From Stackebrandtia nassauensis DSM 44728 (GTDB taxonomy: Bacteria; Actinomycetota; Actinomycetes; Mycobacteriales; Micromonosporaceae): a stretch of 64,000 bases of DNA. Shown one piece after another: positions 52,734-60,954 of the stretch. Position numbers and translations under genes: made by a program. Within the stretch, counting starts at the first letter, position 1. Every line of letters begins with the position of its first letter. The notes below the pieces were generated by a model. The model was not told the origin of the DNA. It did no database searches and saw only the letters and a program-made list of their open reading frames with translations. The stretch spans positions 5,952,001-6,016,000 of the forward strand of contig NC_013947.1 in NCBI RefSeq assembly GCF_000024545.1, written 5' to 3'.

Positions 52734-52769
52734 GAGAGCCGGGCCGGGTGTGGACCCGGCCCGGCTCTC
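52734..52769. terminator. Terminator of the DUF4097 genes
   Basis: A perfect 16-bp stem, GAGAGCCGGGCCGGGT (52734-52749) and its complement (52754-52769), with loop GTGG. It follows the stop of the gene ending at 52781 and is among the strongest hairpins in the window. Confidence 0.88.
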
Positions 52770-52780
52770 GCGGGGTGGTT

Positions 52781-53590
52781 CTAGGCGTAGGCGACGGTGA
52801 AGTCGCCGGAGTCGACGGTGCCGTCGATCTTGCGGGGCGAGTCGGAGGCCGTCTTGACCTCGACGCTCTTGTCGCCGGAGTCCACGCCGATGTTGACGTC
52901 GTAGCCCTCCTTGACCTTCGGCACCGACAGGGTCACGTCGCCGGAGTCGGCCGAGGCCCGGGTCTTCTTGGGCGCGGTGGTGAACTCGAGTTCGACGTCG
53001 CCGGAGTCCACGTCGGCCTTCACGGTGGTGGCGTCCAGTTCCCGGCCGACGACGTTGCCGGAGTCGGCGTGCACCGTCAGCTTCTCGCCCGAGCCCTCCA
53101 CCTCGATGTCACCGGAGTCGCAGGCCAGGTTCTGTTCGCCCTTGATCCCGGCGACGGTGAGGTTGCCGGAGTCGACCTCGGCCTTGAGGTCGATGTCGGC
53201 GGGCACCGCGATGCGGAAGTGGACCTCGCAGGTGAGGCCGCCGAACAGGTCGATGCCCTCGCAACCGGTCGCGGTGACCTTGAGGGTCTTGCCGGTCACG
53301 TCCTGGTCGGCACCCGGCTTCTCCTTGCCACGCCATTCCAGTGTGGTCTCAACCTCGATCTCGTCACCCTCACCCGCCACGATGTCAACGTTTCCGGAGT
53401 TCCCCTCGACGTCCAAACGCGTGATCGTCTCGTCGTAGGTCTTGGTCTGCTCATCCTTGTGCTTCGGGCCGTTGAACAGGAACTTCCACGCGAACACCCC
53501 TCCGGCCGTCAGCACCACCACGACGGCGAGGAACACGATGAGCCTCACGGCGCCGCGACTTCTGGGCTTGCGGTACTCGACTTCGGACAT
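52781..53590 (-). CDS. DUF4097-like membrane-anchored beta protein (first paralogue)
   Basis: A 269-residue protein. One N-terminal TM (residues 16-35), then a beta-solenoid-like domain made of short repeats containing DSGD/DSGN (seven or more), typical of DUF4097/LiaG-type adhesin-like proteins facing outward. The ATG at 53590 is favoured because GGGAGAG lies six bases upstream; an earlier ATG at 53596 overlaps that site. It is a tandem paralogue of 53711-54511. Function unknown; related genes are part of envelope-stress regulons. Confidence 0.8.
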   Translation of the reverse strand: MSEVEYRKPRSRGAVRLIVFLAVVVVLTAGGVFAWKFLFNGPKHKDEQTKTYDETITRLDVEGNSGNVDIVAGEGDEIEVETTLEWRGKEKPGADQDVTGKTLKVTATGCEGIDLFGGLTCEVHFRIAVPADIDLKAEVDSGNLTVAGIKGEQNLACDSGDIEVEGSGEKLTVHADSGNVVGRELDATTVKADVDSGDVELEFTTAPKKTRASADSGDVTLSVPKVKEGYDVNIGVDSGDKSVEVKTASDSPRKIDGTVDSGDFTVAYA

Positions 53591-53710
53591 TTTCATCTCT
53601 CCCTTGTGAATATCGGCGGCTCCGGGGGAGCCCGCCGCTAAAGCTATGCCCTGGGCACTCGGGCGGCCATCTGGATTTCCCCACTCTTTACCCTGAGAAA
53701 TCCCCCTAGG

Positions 53711-54511
53711 TCACGCGTACTCGACCGTCACCGACCCGGAGCCGGTCTCGACATTGATCCGCCGCGACGAGGTCGAATCGGTGGAGACCTCCACGTCGCT
53801 GGTGCCCGAATCGGTCTCGGCGTGGACGTCGTAGCCCTCGTCGCCCTCGGGCAGTTGCACCGTGACCGACCCGGAGTCCGCGACGGCCCTCACCTGGCTG
53901 GGAGCCTTGCTGAAACCCAGGTCGATCTGCCCGGAGTCCAGTGTGACGTTGACCTTCGTGCCCGCCAGGTCGGTGCCGGTGACGTTGCCGGAGTCGGCCT
54001 TGACCGTCAGGGCCTTCCCCGCGTCGGACACGTCGATGTTGCCGGAGTCGCTTTCCAGTCTCTGCTCGCCCTTGATGCCGGACGTGGTGATGTTCCCCGC
54101 GTCCACCCGCACTTCCAGATCCACATCGGAGGGCACTTCGATCCGATACGTGATGCCGCACTCGCCCACGAAGTCCCAGGCCCCCCGGCACCCCTTCTCC
54201 TCCACCCGCAGGGTTTCGCCGTCCCACTTCTGCGAGTTGACGGGCTTGCGCTCGCCCTGCCACTCCAGTGTGGCCTCAATGTGGACCTTGTCCCCCTTGA
54301 CGACGTCGACCTCACCGGAGTCCCCGGCGACCACCAGTCGCGAGATCGGTTTACTGTGGACCTTGGACTGCACGTCCTCCTGGGGGACTCCCCCGATGAC
54401 GTTCTTCCAGAAGAAGATCCCCACCGCGGCCAGCACGACCACCACGGCGAGCGCGACCAGCCACCTGACCAGGCCGCCGCAGGCGGGTTTCTCAACACTG
54501 TGTTCGGACAT
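53711..54511 (-). CDS. DUF4097-like membrane-anchored beta protein (second paralogue)
   Basis: A 266-residue tandem paralogue of the previous gene. The N-terminal TM segment spans residues 14-36, followed by a linker and DSG-containing beta repeats (DAGNITTSGIKGEQRLESDS region, quoted in part). Both proteins share the phrases SRLVVAGDSG / TRLDVEGNSG and end in (F/S)TV.YA. The duplication with about 35-40% visible identity suggests an old tandem copy. Confidence 0.8.
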   Translation of the reverse strand: MSEHSVEKPACGGLVRWLVALAVVVVLAAVGIFFWKNVIGGVPQEDVQSKVHSKPISRLVVAGDSGEVDVVKGDKVHIEATLEWQGERKPVNSQKWDGETLRVEEKGCRGAWDFVGECGITYRIEVPSDVDLEVRVDAGNITTSGIKGEQRLESDSGNIDVSDAGKALTVKADSGNVTGTDLAGTKVNVTLDSGQIDLGFSKAPSQVRAVADSGSVTVQLPEGDEGYDVHAETDSGTSDVEVSTDSTSSRRINVETGSGSVTVEYA

Positions 54512-54559
54512 GATCGAACCCTACGAGCGGGCCGACCCTGAGAACATCGGGAAGATCCC

Positions 54560-56188
54560 CTATTGGCCCCCGGGAAGATTCCGCTCCACGAGCCCCGTCG
54601 CGGCCAGTCCCGCCGGGACCGCCCCGTAGCTGGCACCCCGGTTGTCGCCCAGCCGCGCGGCGGTGAACGCCCCGGCGACCTCGGACGGGGCGTGCCGCAG
54701 CAGCAGCGAACCCTGAAGCGCCAGCGCCAGATCGTCGGCCAGCAGTCGCGCGCTCGCCTCGTCCGGCCCGGCGGCCAGCCGCCGCTTCAGCCCCGCGACA
54801 TGCGCGTCGAAGGCCCGGTCGGCACCCGAGGCCAGCCCGACCTCGTTCAGGAACGCCTCGATGGTCTCGGGATCGGTGCGCATCGCCCGCAGGATGTCCA
54901 GACACACGACGTTGCCCGACCCCTCCCAGATCGACATCAGCGGCTGCTCCCGGTACCGGCGCGCCAGCGGCGCCTCCTCCACGTAACCGTTGCCGCCCAG
55001 GCATTCCAGCGCCTCGGCGGCGTGACCCGGTCCGCGCTTGCACACCCAGTACTTGGCCACCGCCGTGGCCAGCCGCCGAAACGCCGCCTCCTCGGGCCGG
55101 TCGTAGGCCGCCGCCAGCCGCATCATGGTGGCCGTCGCGGCCTCCGACTCGACGCACAGATCGGCCAGCACCTGCCGCATCAGCGGCTGCTCGATCAGCG
55201 GTTTGCCGAACGCCGACCGGTGCGCGGCGTGCCAGGTCGCCTCGGCGACGCACTGCCGCATCCCGGCGGCGGTGCCGATGACGCAGTCCAGCCGGGTGTG
55301 GTTGACCATCTCGATGATGGTCCGCACGCCGCGGCCCTCCTCCCCCACCGGGAAGGCGATCGCGTCGTGCAGTTCGATCTCGGAGGACGCGTTGGCATGG
55401 TTGCCCAGCTTGTCCTTCAGCCGCTGGATCCGGATGGCGTTGCGGCTGCCGTCCGGAAGCACCCTCGGCAGCAGGAAACACGACAGCCCGCCCTCGGCCT
55501 GCGCCAGCACCAGGAACGCGTCGTTCATCGGCGCCGAGCAGAACCACTTGTGCCCCCGCAGCGCGTAGGTCCCGTCGTCGAGCCGCGTCGCCCGGGTGAC
55601 GTTGGCGCGCACGTCCGAGCCGCCCTGCTTCTCGGTCATGGCCATCCCCACCAGCACGCCCTCCTTGGCCTGCCGGGGACGCAGACCCGGGTCGTAGCTG
55701 GTGGAGGTGATCGACGGTTCCCACTGCGCGGCCAGTTCCGGGTTGGCCCGCAGCACCGGCACCGACGCGTAGGTCATCGAGATCGGACAGCCGTGCCCCG
55801 GCTCGATCTGCCCCAGCATCGAGAACAGCACCGCCCGGGCGGCGTGCGCCCCGTCCCGGGGGTCGCGCCACGGCATCGCGTGGCACCCGAACTCCACCGA
55901 CAGCGCCATGAACCGGTGCCAGGCCGGGTGGAAGTCCACCTCGTCGACCCGGTTGCCGTACCGGTCGTGGGTGCGCAGCACCGGCCGGTTGACGTTGGCC
56001 TGCTCGGCCCACCGCGCCGCGTCCCCGCTGCCCAGCACCTCGCCGAGCGCCCATGCCGCCTCGCCCACCCATTCGGCTCCGGCCCATTTCGCGGCCTCGA
56101 CCAGCGGCACGTTGTCGTGGAACAGATTGCGGTCTTCCAGCGGTGGCACCTGGTTGGCGGCGGCGAAAACCGGTTCGGCTTCAAACAT
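54560..56188 (-). CDS. AidB-like acyl-CoA dehydrogenase
   Basis: A 542-residue flavoprotein of the AidB branch. The N-terminal domain ends near residue 170. Seen: MTEKQGGSDVRANVTRA (FAD/substrate loop), GHKWFCSAPM, SCFLLPRVLPDG, and the C-terminal region LECLGGNGYVEEAPLARRYRE and SIWEGSGNVVCLDILR, all hallmarks of AidB. In E. coli AidB belongs to the alkylation-damage response; in actinobacteria many homologues are of unknown acyl substrate. No Ada-type gene is nearby. Confidence 0.92.
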   Translation of the reverse strand: MFEAEPVFAAANQVPPLEDRNLFHDNVPLVEAAKWAGAEWVGEAAWALGEVLGSGDAARWAEQANVNRPVLRTHDRYGNRVDEVDFHPAWHRFMALSVEFGCHAMPWRDPRDGAHAARAVLFSMLGQIEPGHGCPISMTYASVPVLRANPELAAQWEPSITSTSYDPGLRPRQAKEGVLVGMAMTEKQGGSDVRANVTRATRLDDGTYALRGHKWFCSAPMNDAFLVLAQAEGGLSCFLLPRVLPDGSRNAIRIQRLKDKLGNHANASSEIELHDAIAFPVGEEGRGVRTIIEMVNHTRLDCVIGTAAGMRQCVAEATWHAAHRSAFGKPLIEQPLMRQVLADLCVESEAATATMMRLAAAYDRPEEAAFRRLATAVAKYWVCKRGPGHAAEALECLGGNGYVEEAPLARRYREQPLMSIWEGSGNVVCLDILRAMRTDPETIEAFLNEVGLASGADRAFDAHVAGLKRRLAAGPDEASARLLADDLALALQGSLLLRHAPSEVAGAFTAARLGDNRGASYGAVPAGLAATGLVERNLPGGQ

Positions 56189-56338
56189 TCCGATGCTCCT
56201 ATTACCAATGGGTGGCGCTTACGGTATCCCGGGTATTCGCAACGCTGTGCGAGGGCCATACCCCCTCGGTTGGGACGGCTGCGAGGCGGGGCATCGTATG
56301 TAACGAATGGGTCAAAAGAGTTCCGCGGAACCTCTTGT

Positions 56339-56352
56339 CTACCAGTCGGTAG
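56339..56352. promoter_or_regulatory. Candidate TetR-type operator before the AidB-like gene
   Basis: CTACCAGTCGGTAG has complementary five-base arms (CTACC/GGTAG) around AGTC. The TACCnnnnGGTA layout recurs in sites of TetR regulators of lipid genes. No TetR gene is next to it, so the regulator would be elsewhere. Confidence 0.35.
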
Positions 56353-56555
56353 GGGCGTACAAAAGTAGTTACGGAGCTTGGATGACGTTCCTACAGACAG
56401 GTTCTAGAACGACAAAAAGAGTTCCGGACATGGCCACCGGGTACCCACGTGCGACCAGCCGCGGGAGGCGCGTCGGGCCGGGATAGCACTAGACCGTGCC
56501 GACCCGACGATTATTACGCGCGCTTGGTAGCCCGGAAAGCGGACATGTTACGAAG

Positions 56556-56590
56556 GTGGCGTTCCTGCCGAGTGTGGGCAGGAACGCCAC
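56556..56590 (-). terminator. Terminator of the GntR gene
   Basis: A perfect 14-bp stem, GTGGCGTTCCTGCC (56556-56569) and its complement (56577-56590), with a 7-nt loop, just beyond the leftward GntR gene's stop at 56598. No clear U-run. Confidence 0.8.
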
Positions 56591-56597
56591 TCTCTCG

Positions 56598-57257
56598 CTA
56601 TTCCCCGGTGAGCACTTCCACGGCCCGCCGCCGGTGCGCGGCGAACAACTCCAGTGCCCGCTGTCCATCCCGGGCCCGCAACACCGCCACCAGTTCCCGA
56701 TGCTCGGCCGGGACTCCGCTCAGATACCCCTCGACACTGCGGTTGACCCGGGTCAGCAGGAACAGGTGCACCTGGCACCGAATCGACCGCCACGCCTCCA
56801 GCAGCCGTCCGTGCCCGGTGGCGGCGAAGACCGCGTCGTGGAACTCGATGTCGCGACGGACCAGCTCATGCTCGTCGACGGCGCGCTCCATCGCGTCGGC
56901 CAGCTTCCCGATCGCCGCCAGCTCCGCGTCGTCGGCACGCGCGATCACCTCCGCGACCGCGAGGTCCTCCAAGGCGCCGCGCAGACTGTCCAGTTCCGCG
57001 ATGTCGTCGGCCGACAGGTCCGTCACCGTCGCGCCCCGATGCCAGGAACTGCGAACCAGCCCCTCGCGCTCCAACCGCAGCAGCGCCTCCCGCACCGGCC
57101 CCCGGCTGACCTCCAAGGCCGCCGACAGCTCCACCTCCCGCAACTGCGCCCCCGGCGGATACCGCCCGACGAAGATCGCCTCCCGCACCCGATCGGCCAC
57201 CTCGTCGGCCAGCCCCCGACGCCGGGCCGGAGCGACCCTGTCACCAACCTCACTCAC
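56598..57257 (-). CDS. GntR-family regulator, FadR/FCD subfamily
   Basis: A 219-residue regulator with a winged helix ([34 protein letters not shown]-like, residues 37-70) and an FCD domain with [11 protein letters not shown] and [10 protein letters not shown] supplying metal ligands. Divergent from a VOC-family gene, with a 12-bp palindrome between, so it probably regulates that gene and the SDR after it. Confidence 0.9.
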   Translation of the reverse strand: MSEVGDRVAPARRRGLADEVADRVREAIFVGRYPPGAQLREVELSAALEVSRGPVREALLRLEREGLVRSSWHRGATVTDLSADDIAELDSLRGALEDLAVAEVIARADDAELAAIGKLADAMERAVDEHELVRRDIEFHDAVFAATGHGRLLEAWRSIRCQVHLFLLTRVNRSVEGYLSGVPAEHRELVAVLRARDGQRALELFAAHRRRAVEVLTGE

Positions 57258-57284
57258 CGAAACCCCATCTCCTCACAATGTCCA

Positions 57285-57296
57285 AATGTTAACATT
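57285..57296. promoter_or_regulatory. GntR-type palindrome in the divergent promoter
   Basis: AATGTTAACATT is a perfect 12-bp palindrome located 28 nt in front of the GntR start and 40 nt before the VOC gene start. It is the best operator candidate for the GntR regulator. Confidence 0.55.
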
Positions 57297-57335
57297 ACGA
57301 CAATCACGCTCACCACCACACGGCAGGAGTTCCCC

Positions 57336-57767
57336 ATGACCGTCCTCGACTCCCCCATCCCCCGGTTCCACCTGGCGATGCCGGTCGACGACCTGGCCGC
57401 CGCCCGCGCCTTCTACGGCGGCATCCTCGGCCTCGAACCGGGCCGCAGCGCCGACACCTGGATCGACTGGAACCTCCACGGCCACCAGTTCGTCACCCAC
57501 CTGGCCCCCGAACGCCAGGCCCGCATCCACAACCCGGTCGACGGCCACGACGTCCCCGTCCCCCACTTCGGTCTGATCCTCACGATCCCCGAGTTCCACA
57601 AACTCGCCGACCGCCTCCGCGCCGCCGAAACCCCGTTCGTCATCGAGCCCTACGTCCGCTTCCAGGGCGAAACCGGCGAACAGTGGACCATGTTCCTGTT
57701 CGACCCGGCGGGCAACGCCCTGGAATTCAAGGCTTTCGCCGACGACGATCAGGTGTTCGCGGTCTAG
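57336..57767 (+). CDS. VOC-family (glyoxalase-fold) protein
   Basis: A 143-residue two-module VOC protein. The first module has [22 protein letters not shown] with H at about residue 12, and the second ends in [15 protein letters not shown] with the usual metal-ligand Glu. Metal ligands suggest a Fe/Zn enzyme such as a dioxygenase or lyase, but the substrate is unknown. The ATG at 57336 has CAGGAG upstream. Likely regulated by the divergent GntR. Confidence 0.85.
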   Translation: MTVLDSPIPRFHLAMPVDDLAAARAFYGGILGLEPGRSADTWIDWNLHGHQFVTHLAPERQARIHNPVDGHDVPVPHFGLILTIPEFHKLADRLRAAETPFVIEPYVRFQGETGEQWTMFLFDPAGNALEFKAFADDDQVFAV

Positions 57768-57794
57768 TCTGAACCCGACAAAGGGGGTCAGACC

Positions 57795-58463
57795 ATGAAG
57801 ATATTCCTGATCGGCGCCGCCGGCGGCATCGGCCGCAGGCTCTCGCCACTCCTCGCCCACCGCGGCGACGAGATCACCGGCATCCACCGCGACAGCGCCC
57901 AGACCGAGACCGTCGAATCCAGCGGCGCCACCTCCCTCCTGGGCGACCTCATCGCCGACTCGACCGACGAACTCGCCACCAAGATGCGCGGCCACGACGC
58001 CGTCGTCTTCTCCGCCGGAGCCCACGGCACCGGCCAGGAACTCACCACCCTCATCGACGGCATCGGCCTCGAAAAAGCCGCCGAAGCGGCAGCCCAAGCC
58101 TCAGTACCCCGCTTCGTCCTGGTCTCGGTCTTCCCCGACGCGGGCCGCGACCGTGAACGCCGCGAAGGCTTCGAGCACTACATGAAGGTCAAGAAGACCG
58201 CCGACGTCTACCTCACCCGCACCGACCTCGACTGGCTCATCGTCCGCCCCGGCACCCTACGAGACGAACCCGGCACCGGCAAGGTCACAGCGGGCCCGGC
58301 CATCGAATACGGCGACGTCCCCCGCGACGACGTCGCGGCCTTCATCGACGCGGCCCTCCACGAACCCGCCCTCACCCGCACCATCGTCGAACTCACCGGC
58401 GGCGAAGTCCCCATCTCCGGCGCCATCCGAGCCCTGCTCAACGGCCGCCCCCGCGAATCCTGA
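57795..58463 (+). CDS. SDR-like NAD(P)-binding protein
   Basis: A 222-residue atypical SDR starting MKIFLIGAAGGIGRRLSPLL, with GAAGGIG as dinucleotide motif, then a short central region and RPGTLRDEPGTGKVTAG, typical of YwnB/HSCARG-like proteins. Only 28 nt separate it from the VOC gene, so the two are co-transcribed. Role not known. Confidence 0.83.
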   Translation: MKIFLIGAAGGIGRRLSPLLAHRGDEITGIHRDSAQTETVESSGATSLLGDLIADSTDELATKMRGHDAVVFSAGAHGTGQELTTLIDGIGLEKAAEAAAQASVPRFVLVSVFPDAGRDRERREGFEHYMKVKKTADVYLTRTDLDWLIVRPGTLRDEPGTGKVTAGPAIEYGDVPRDDVAAFIDAALHEPALTRTIVELTGGEVPISGAIRALLNGRPRES

Positions 58464-58651
58464 CCCCCGACGCGCCGTCAAAGGACGTTTGACTTTCCGC
58501 GAAGCGGCACCCCACCTCGGAATCGTTCCCGAACGCGTGCATCGAACATGCCGGGAAAATGCGTCCCCTCGCGACGATGAATGCTGACAGCCGGACCAGG
58601 CACGGGCCAGTACCCCCTTGTCCGGGTATTACCAGCAGAAAGGTTCCGACC

Positions 58652-58723
58652 ATGGAATGGATCGTCGAAATCAGCAGCGAACCGGCTCACCGGACGTACG
58701 ACAACGGCAACTGCGTCTGTTAG
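58652..58723 (+). CDS. 23-residue candidate RiPP precursor peptide ending Cys-Val-Cys
   Basis: A tiny gene, easily missed. ATG at 58652 follows AGAAAGG (58637-58643) at ideal spacing; 22 codons follow before TAG at 58721-58723. The peptide starts MEWIVEISSE and ends TYDNGNCVC, so both cysteines (C21 and the C-terminal C23) sit in the last three residues. It lies directly before a radical SAM/SPASM maturase and a cysteine decarboxylase, and a perfect hairpin follows it. A C-terminal Cys is exactly what EpiD-type enzymes act on. No PqqD-like gene or protease is nearby, so how a leader would be removed is unknown; the core may be the C-terminal third. Assignment rests on context, start signal and the Cys ending. 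Confidence 0.72.
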   Translation: MEWIVEISSEPAHRTYDNGNCVC

Positions 58724-58731
58724 TCGATGAC

Positions 58732-58763
58732 GGCGGTGGCGGTACCACCTGACCGCCACCGCC
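58732..58763 (+). terminator. Attenuator-like hairpin after the precursor gene
   Basis: A perfect 12-bp stem, GGCGGTGGCGGT (58732-58743) and its complement (58752-58763), loop ACCACCTG, starts 9 nt after the precursor stop codon. RiPP operons often have such a partial terminator to make far more precursor than enzyme. It also supports 58652-58723 being a real cistron and the maturase start being downstream. Confidence 0.7.
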
Positions 58764-58834
58764 ACACCGTCCGTGGCCAACTCCCCATTCGCTTCCCCCC
58801 TGAAGTCCGTCATCCGCAGACGAAAGACGAGACC

Positions 58835-60184
58835 ATGACAACCGTTACCTATGGGCCATCGAAATATGTCAGTTTCGCGTTCGATAACGACGGCGCGCTG
58901 ATCGTGCAGTCCACCCGAACCGGAGCGATCGGCGTCGTACCGTCCGACAAGGCCGAGGACGCCCGCAAGGCCTTGCTGCCGGGCAGCACGGTGAGCAACA
59001 CATCGGACGGAATCCTCAAAGACTTGAAGGACGGAGGATTCCTGGTACCCAGCACCATGGACGAAGACCAGCTGGTGCACGACCGGTACATCAAGCGGTA
59101 CCAGAAGAACCGGCTCGACCTCATTCTCATGCCGACAGAGCAGTGCAACTTTCGATGCGTCTACTGCTACGAATCGTTCATCAGGGGCGAGATGTCTCCC
59201 GAACTCGTGGCCGGACTGCACAGCTTCATCGCGGCAGAACACAGGGTCAACGGATTGGAGAGCCTGAACGTCTCCTGGTTCGGCGGCGAACCGCTACTAG
59301 CCGCCGACCTGGTGCTCGACACCACTCGCAGCCTGGCAGATTACTGTCGTGCCAACGGGATCGCGTCGAAGTTCAGCGCCACGACCAACGGCTACCTCCT
59401 CAAGCCCGGCTACGCCGAGAAGGTCGTCCAAGCCGGGGTACGCCATTTCCAGATCACATTGGACGGAACCAAACACGACCATGACAAGCGACGCGTCGAC
59501 ATCGATGGGGCCGAGACATTCGACGTCATCATGGCGAACCTCCGCCATCTCAAGTCCACAGATCTCGACTTCACCATCATGTTGCGACACAATTTCGATC
59601 CCGAAGGTCTGCGGCGCCTCGACGACTACATCGACATGATTCAGCGGGAATTCAGCGATGACCCCCGATACACCACGCATTTCGCTGCCATAGGCAAATG
59701 GGGAGGCGCCAAAGACGACGACCTCGTGGTCTGTGAGGGCCGTACCGGCCCGCAAGCGATCGCCCACGCGCGGGGCCTGGCCATTTCCGCCGGTTTCAAA
59801 GTCGACCTGCTCGAGAACGGCCTGAAGCCCGAGGGTTCCATTTGCTACGCCGCTGATCCACGAAGCTTCGTCATCGGTTCCGACGGAACCGTCTACAAAT
59901 GCACCGTCGAACTCGACTACCACGAACGCAATATGGTCGGCAAACTTCATCCCGACGGCACTATGGACCTCGATTGGCGCAAACTCGCCCTATGGTGCGA
60001 GACCGACGGCACCGACCCGGGCAAGAAGTGCAACTCGTGCTACTTCGGGGGCGCATGTCACGGTGCCGCCTGTCCGAAGGAATGGATGGACGAGGACGAC
60101 TGCCACTGCCCACCAAGCAAACAGGTGATTCGAGAAACGCTTCCCCTTGTGCGGCGCAACTTCGCGGCGGGCGTTCAACGATGA
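58835..60184 (+). CDS. Radical SAM/SPASM peptide maturase
   Basis: A 449-residue enzyme. The radical SAM cluster motif is C104-N-F-R-C108-V-Y-C111, followed by YESF and the SAM-binding GGE in FGGEPLL (residues 150-155). The C-terminal SPASM region has C337, C356 (GTVYKC) and a dense set C399, C402, C408, C413, C423 and C425, enough for two auxiliary iron-sulfur clusters. The first 85 residues resemble the winged-helix/RRE-like front part of sactipeptide and mycofactocin maturases, so it may bind the precursor itself. I set the start at 58835; the frame extends to 58727 but that part lies over the hairpin and has no similarity. It probably makes a carbon-centred crosslink or other change in the Cys-Val-Cys peptide. 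Confidence 0.9.
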   Translation: MTTVTYGPSKYVSFAFDNDGALIVQSTRTGAIGVVPSDKAEDARKALLPGSTVSNTSDGILKDLKDGGFLVPSTMDEDQLVHDRYIKRYQKNRLDLILMPTEQCNFRCVYCYESFIRGEMSPELVAGLHSFIAAEHRVNGLESLNVSWFGGEPLLAADLVLDTTRSLADYCRANGIASKFSATTNGYLLKPGYAEKVVQAGVRHFQITLDGTKHDHDKRRVDIDGAETFDVIMANLRHLKSTDLDFTIMLRHNFDPEGLRRLDDYIDMIQREFSDDPRYTTHFAAIGKWGGAKDDDLVVCEGRTGPQAIAHARGLAISAGFKVDLLENGLKPEGSICYAADPRSFVIGSDGTVYKCTVELDYHERNMVGKLHPDGTMDLDWRKLALWCETDGTDPGKKCNSCYFGGACHGAACPKEWMDEDDCHCPPSKQVIRETLPLVRRNFAAGVQR

Positions 60185-60900
60185 GCTCGCACCCCACCCC
60201 AGCACTACGGACAGGAACCGAGACTCCCGTGCCCGGTATCACAACCCTCCCTTGCGGACGGGTGCTCGTCGGTATCTCCGGCTCCGTCCTCGCCGCCGAG
60301 ATCACGAGCTACCTGCGGGCGCTCCGCAGCAGACTGGCCAGCGAGATCGTCGTCTTCGTGACCACGTCAGCGCGGCAGTTCGTGACACTCGACATGCTGA
60401 AGCTCTACGCCGACGACATCGTCCTGGCCGACCGCCCCGGTCGCTTCCGGGTACCTCACATCGACGGCCCGGATTGGGCGGACGTCTTCGCGATCGTCCC
60501 CGCCTCGGCGAACACACTCGGCAAGGCCGCCAACGGAATAGCCGACGATCTCCTGTCAACGGCGATGGTCGCCGCGGACAAGCCGATCTTCTTCGCCCCG
60601 GCCATGAACGTGAGGATGTGGCGATCGGCCCCGGTGCGTCGAAACGTACAGCGGCTCAGGGAGGACGGGCATTACATCGTCGAACCCGATGTCGGGTTGG
60701 CGTTGTCGAGTGGGCTCGCCGAAGGGGTCGCCCCAACGGCCGAGAAGGTGTTGTCTCATTTGTGGCACTTCAGAATGCGGCAACTCCGGGACGACTACTG
60801 GGATGAGGCGATCAGTGTCGCGCCCCGTCCGCCTGCCGCGTTGACGGCGGCCACAAGGACCAGTCTGCCGTTGACCGTGGCGAGTGGTTCCGGGAAGTAG
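60181..60900 (+). CDS. EpiD-like (HFCD) flavoprotein cysteine decarboxylase
   Basis: A 239-residue flavoprotein of the HFCD family (EpiD, MrsD, Dfp/CoaC). Visible: flavin-binding GISGS (31-35), the catalytic-type H93 in RVPHID, PASANT (107-112), and PAMNVRMW (140-147), the substrate clamp. EpiD oxidatively decarboxylates the C-terminal Cys of its peptide to an enethiol. Dfp makes pantetheine phosphate instead, but Dfp is normally fused to CoaB and not found in RiPP loci. Here the start overlaps the maturase stop by 4 nt (ATGA), and the neighbouring precursor ends in Cys, so peptide decarboxylation is the best reading. Confidence 0.87.
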   Translation: MSSHPTPALRTGTETPVPGITTLPCGRVLVGISGSVLAAEITSYLRALRSRLASEIVVFVTTSARQFVTLDMLKLYADDIVLADRPGRFRVPHIDGPDWADVFAIVPASANTLGKAANGIADDLLSTAMVAADKPIFFAPAMNVRMWRSAPVRRNVQRLREDGHYIVEPDVGLALSSGLAEGVAPTAEKVLSHLWHFRMRQLRDDYWDEAISVAPRPPAALTAATRTSLPLTVASGSGK

Positions 60901-60954
60901 TGTGAATGAGACGCGTGAATCTCCGGGACTCTCCCGCGGACGGTGAGGTGCGCC

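Larger units (their letters stand above)
56189..56597. other. Intergenic region with palindromes and a strong hairpin
   Basis: About 410 nt without a gene. From left to right: the palindrome GTTCCGCGGAAC (56320-56331), the partial palindrome CTACCAGTCGGTAG (56339-56352), GTTCTAGAAC (56401-56410), and a hairpin at 56556-56590 described separately. The DNA between 56290 and 56430 is noticeably richer in A and T than its surroundings, as expected for the promoter of the leftward acyl-CoA dehydrogenase gene. I see nothing else. Confidence 0.6.

Noticed and set aside
58727-58834. N-terminal extension of the radical SAM protein from an ATG at 58727
   Set aside because: It would overlie the hairpin, lacks a ribosome binding site and is Pro/Arg/His-rich, unlike maturases; the ATG at 58835 starts the conserved fold.
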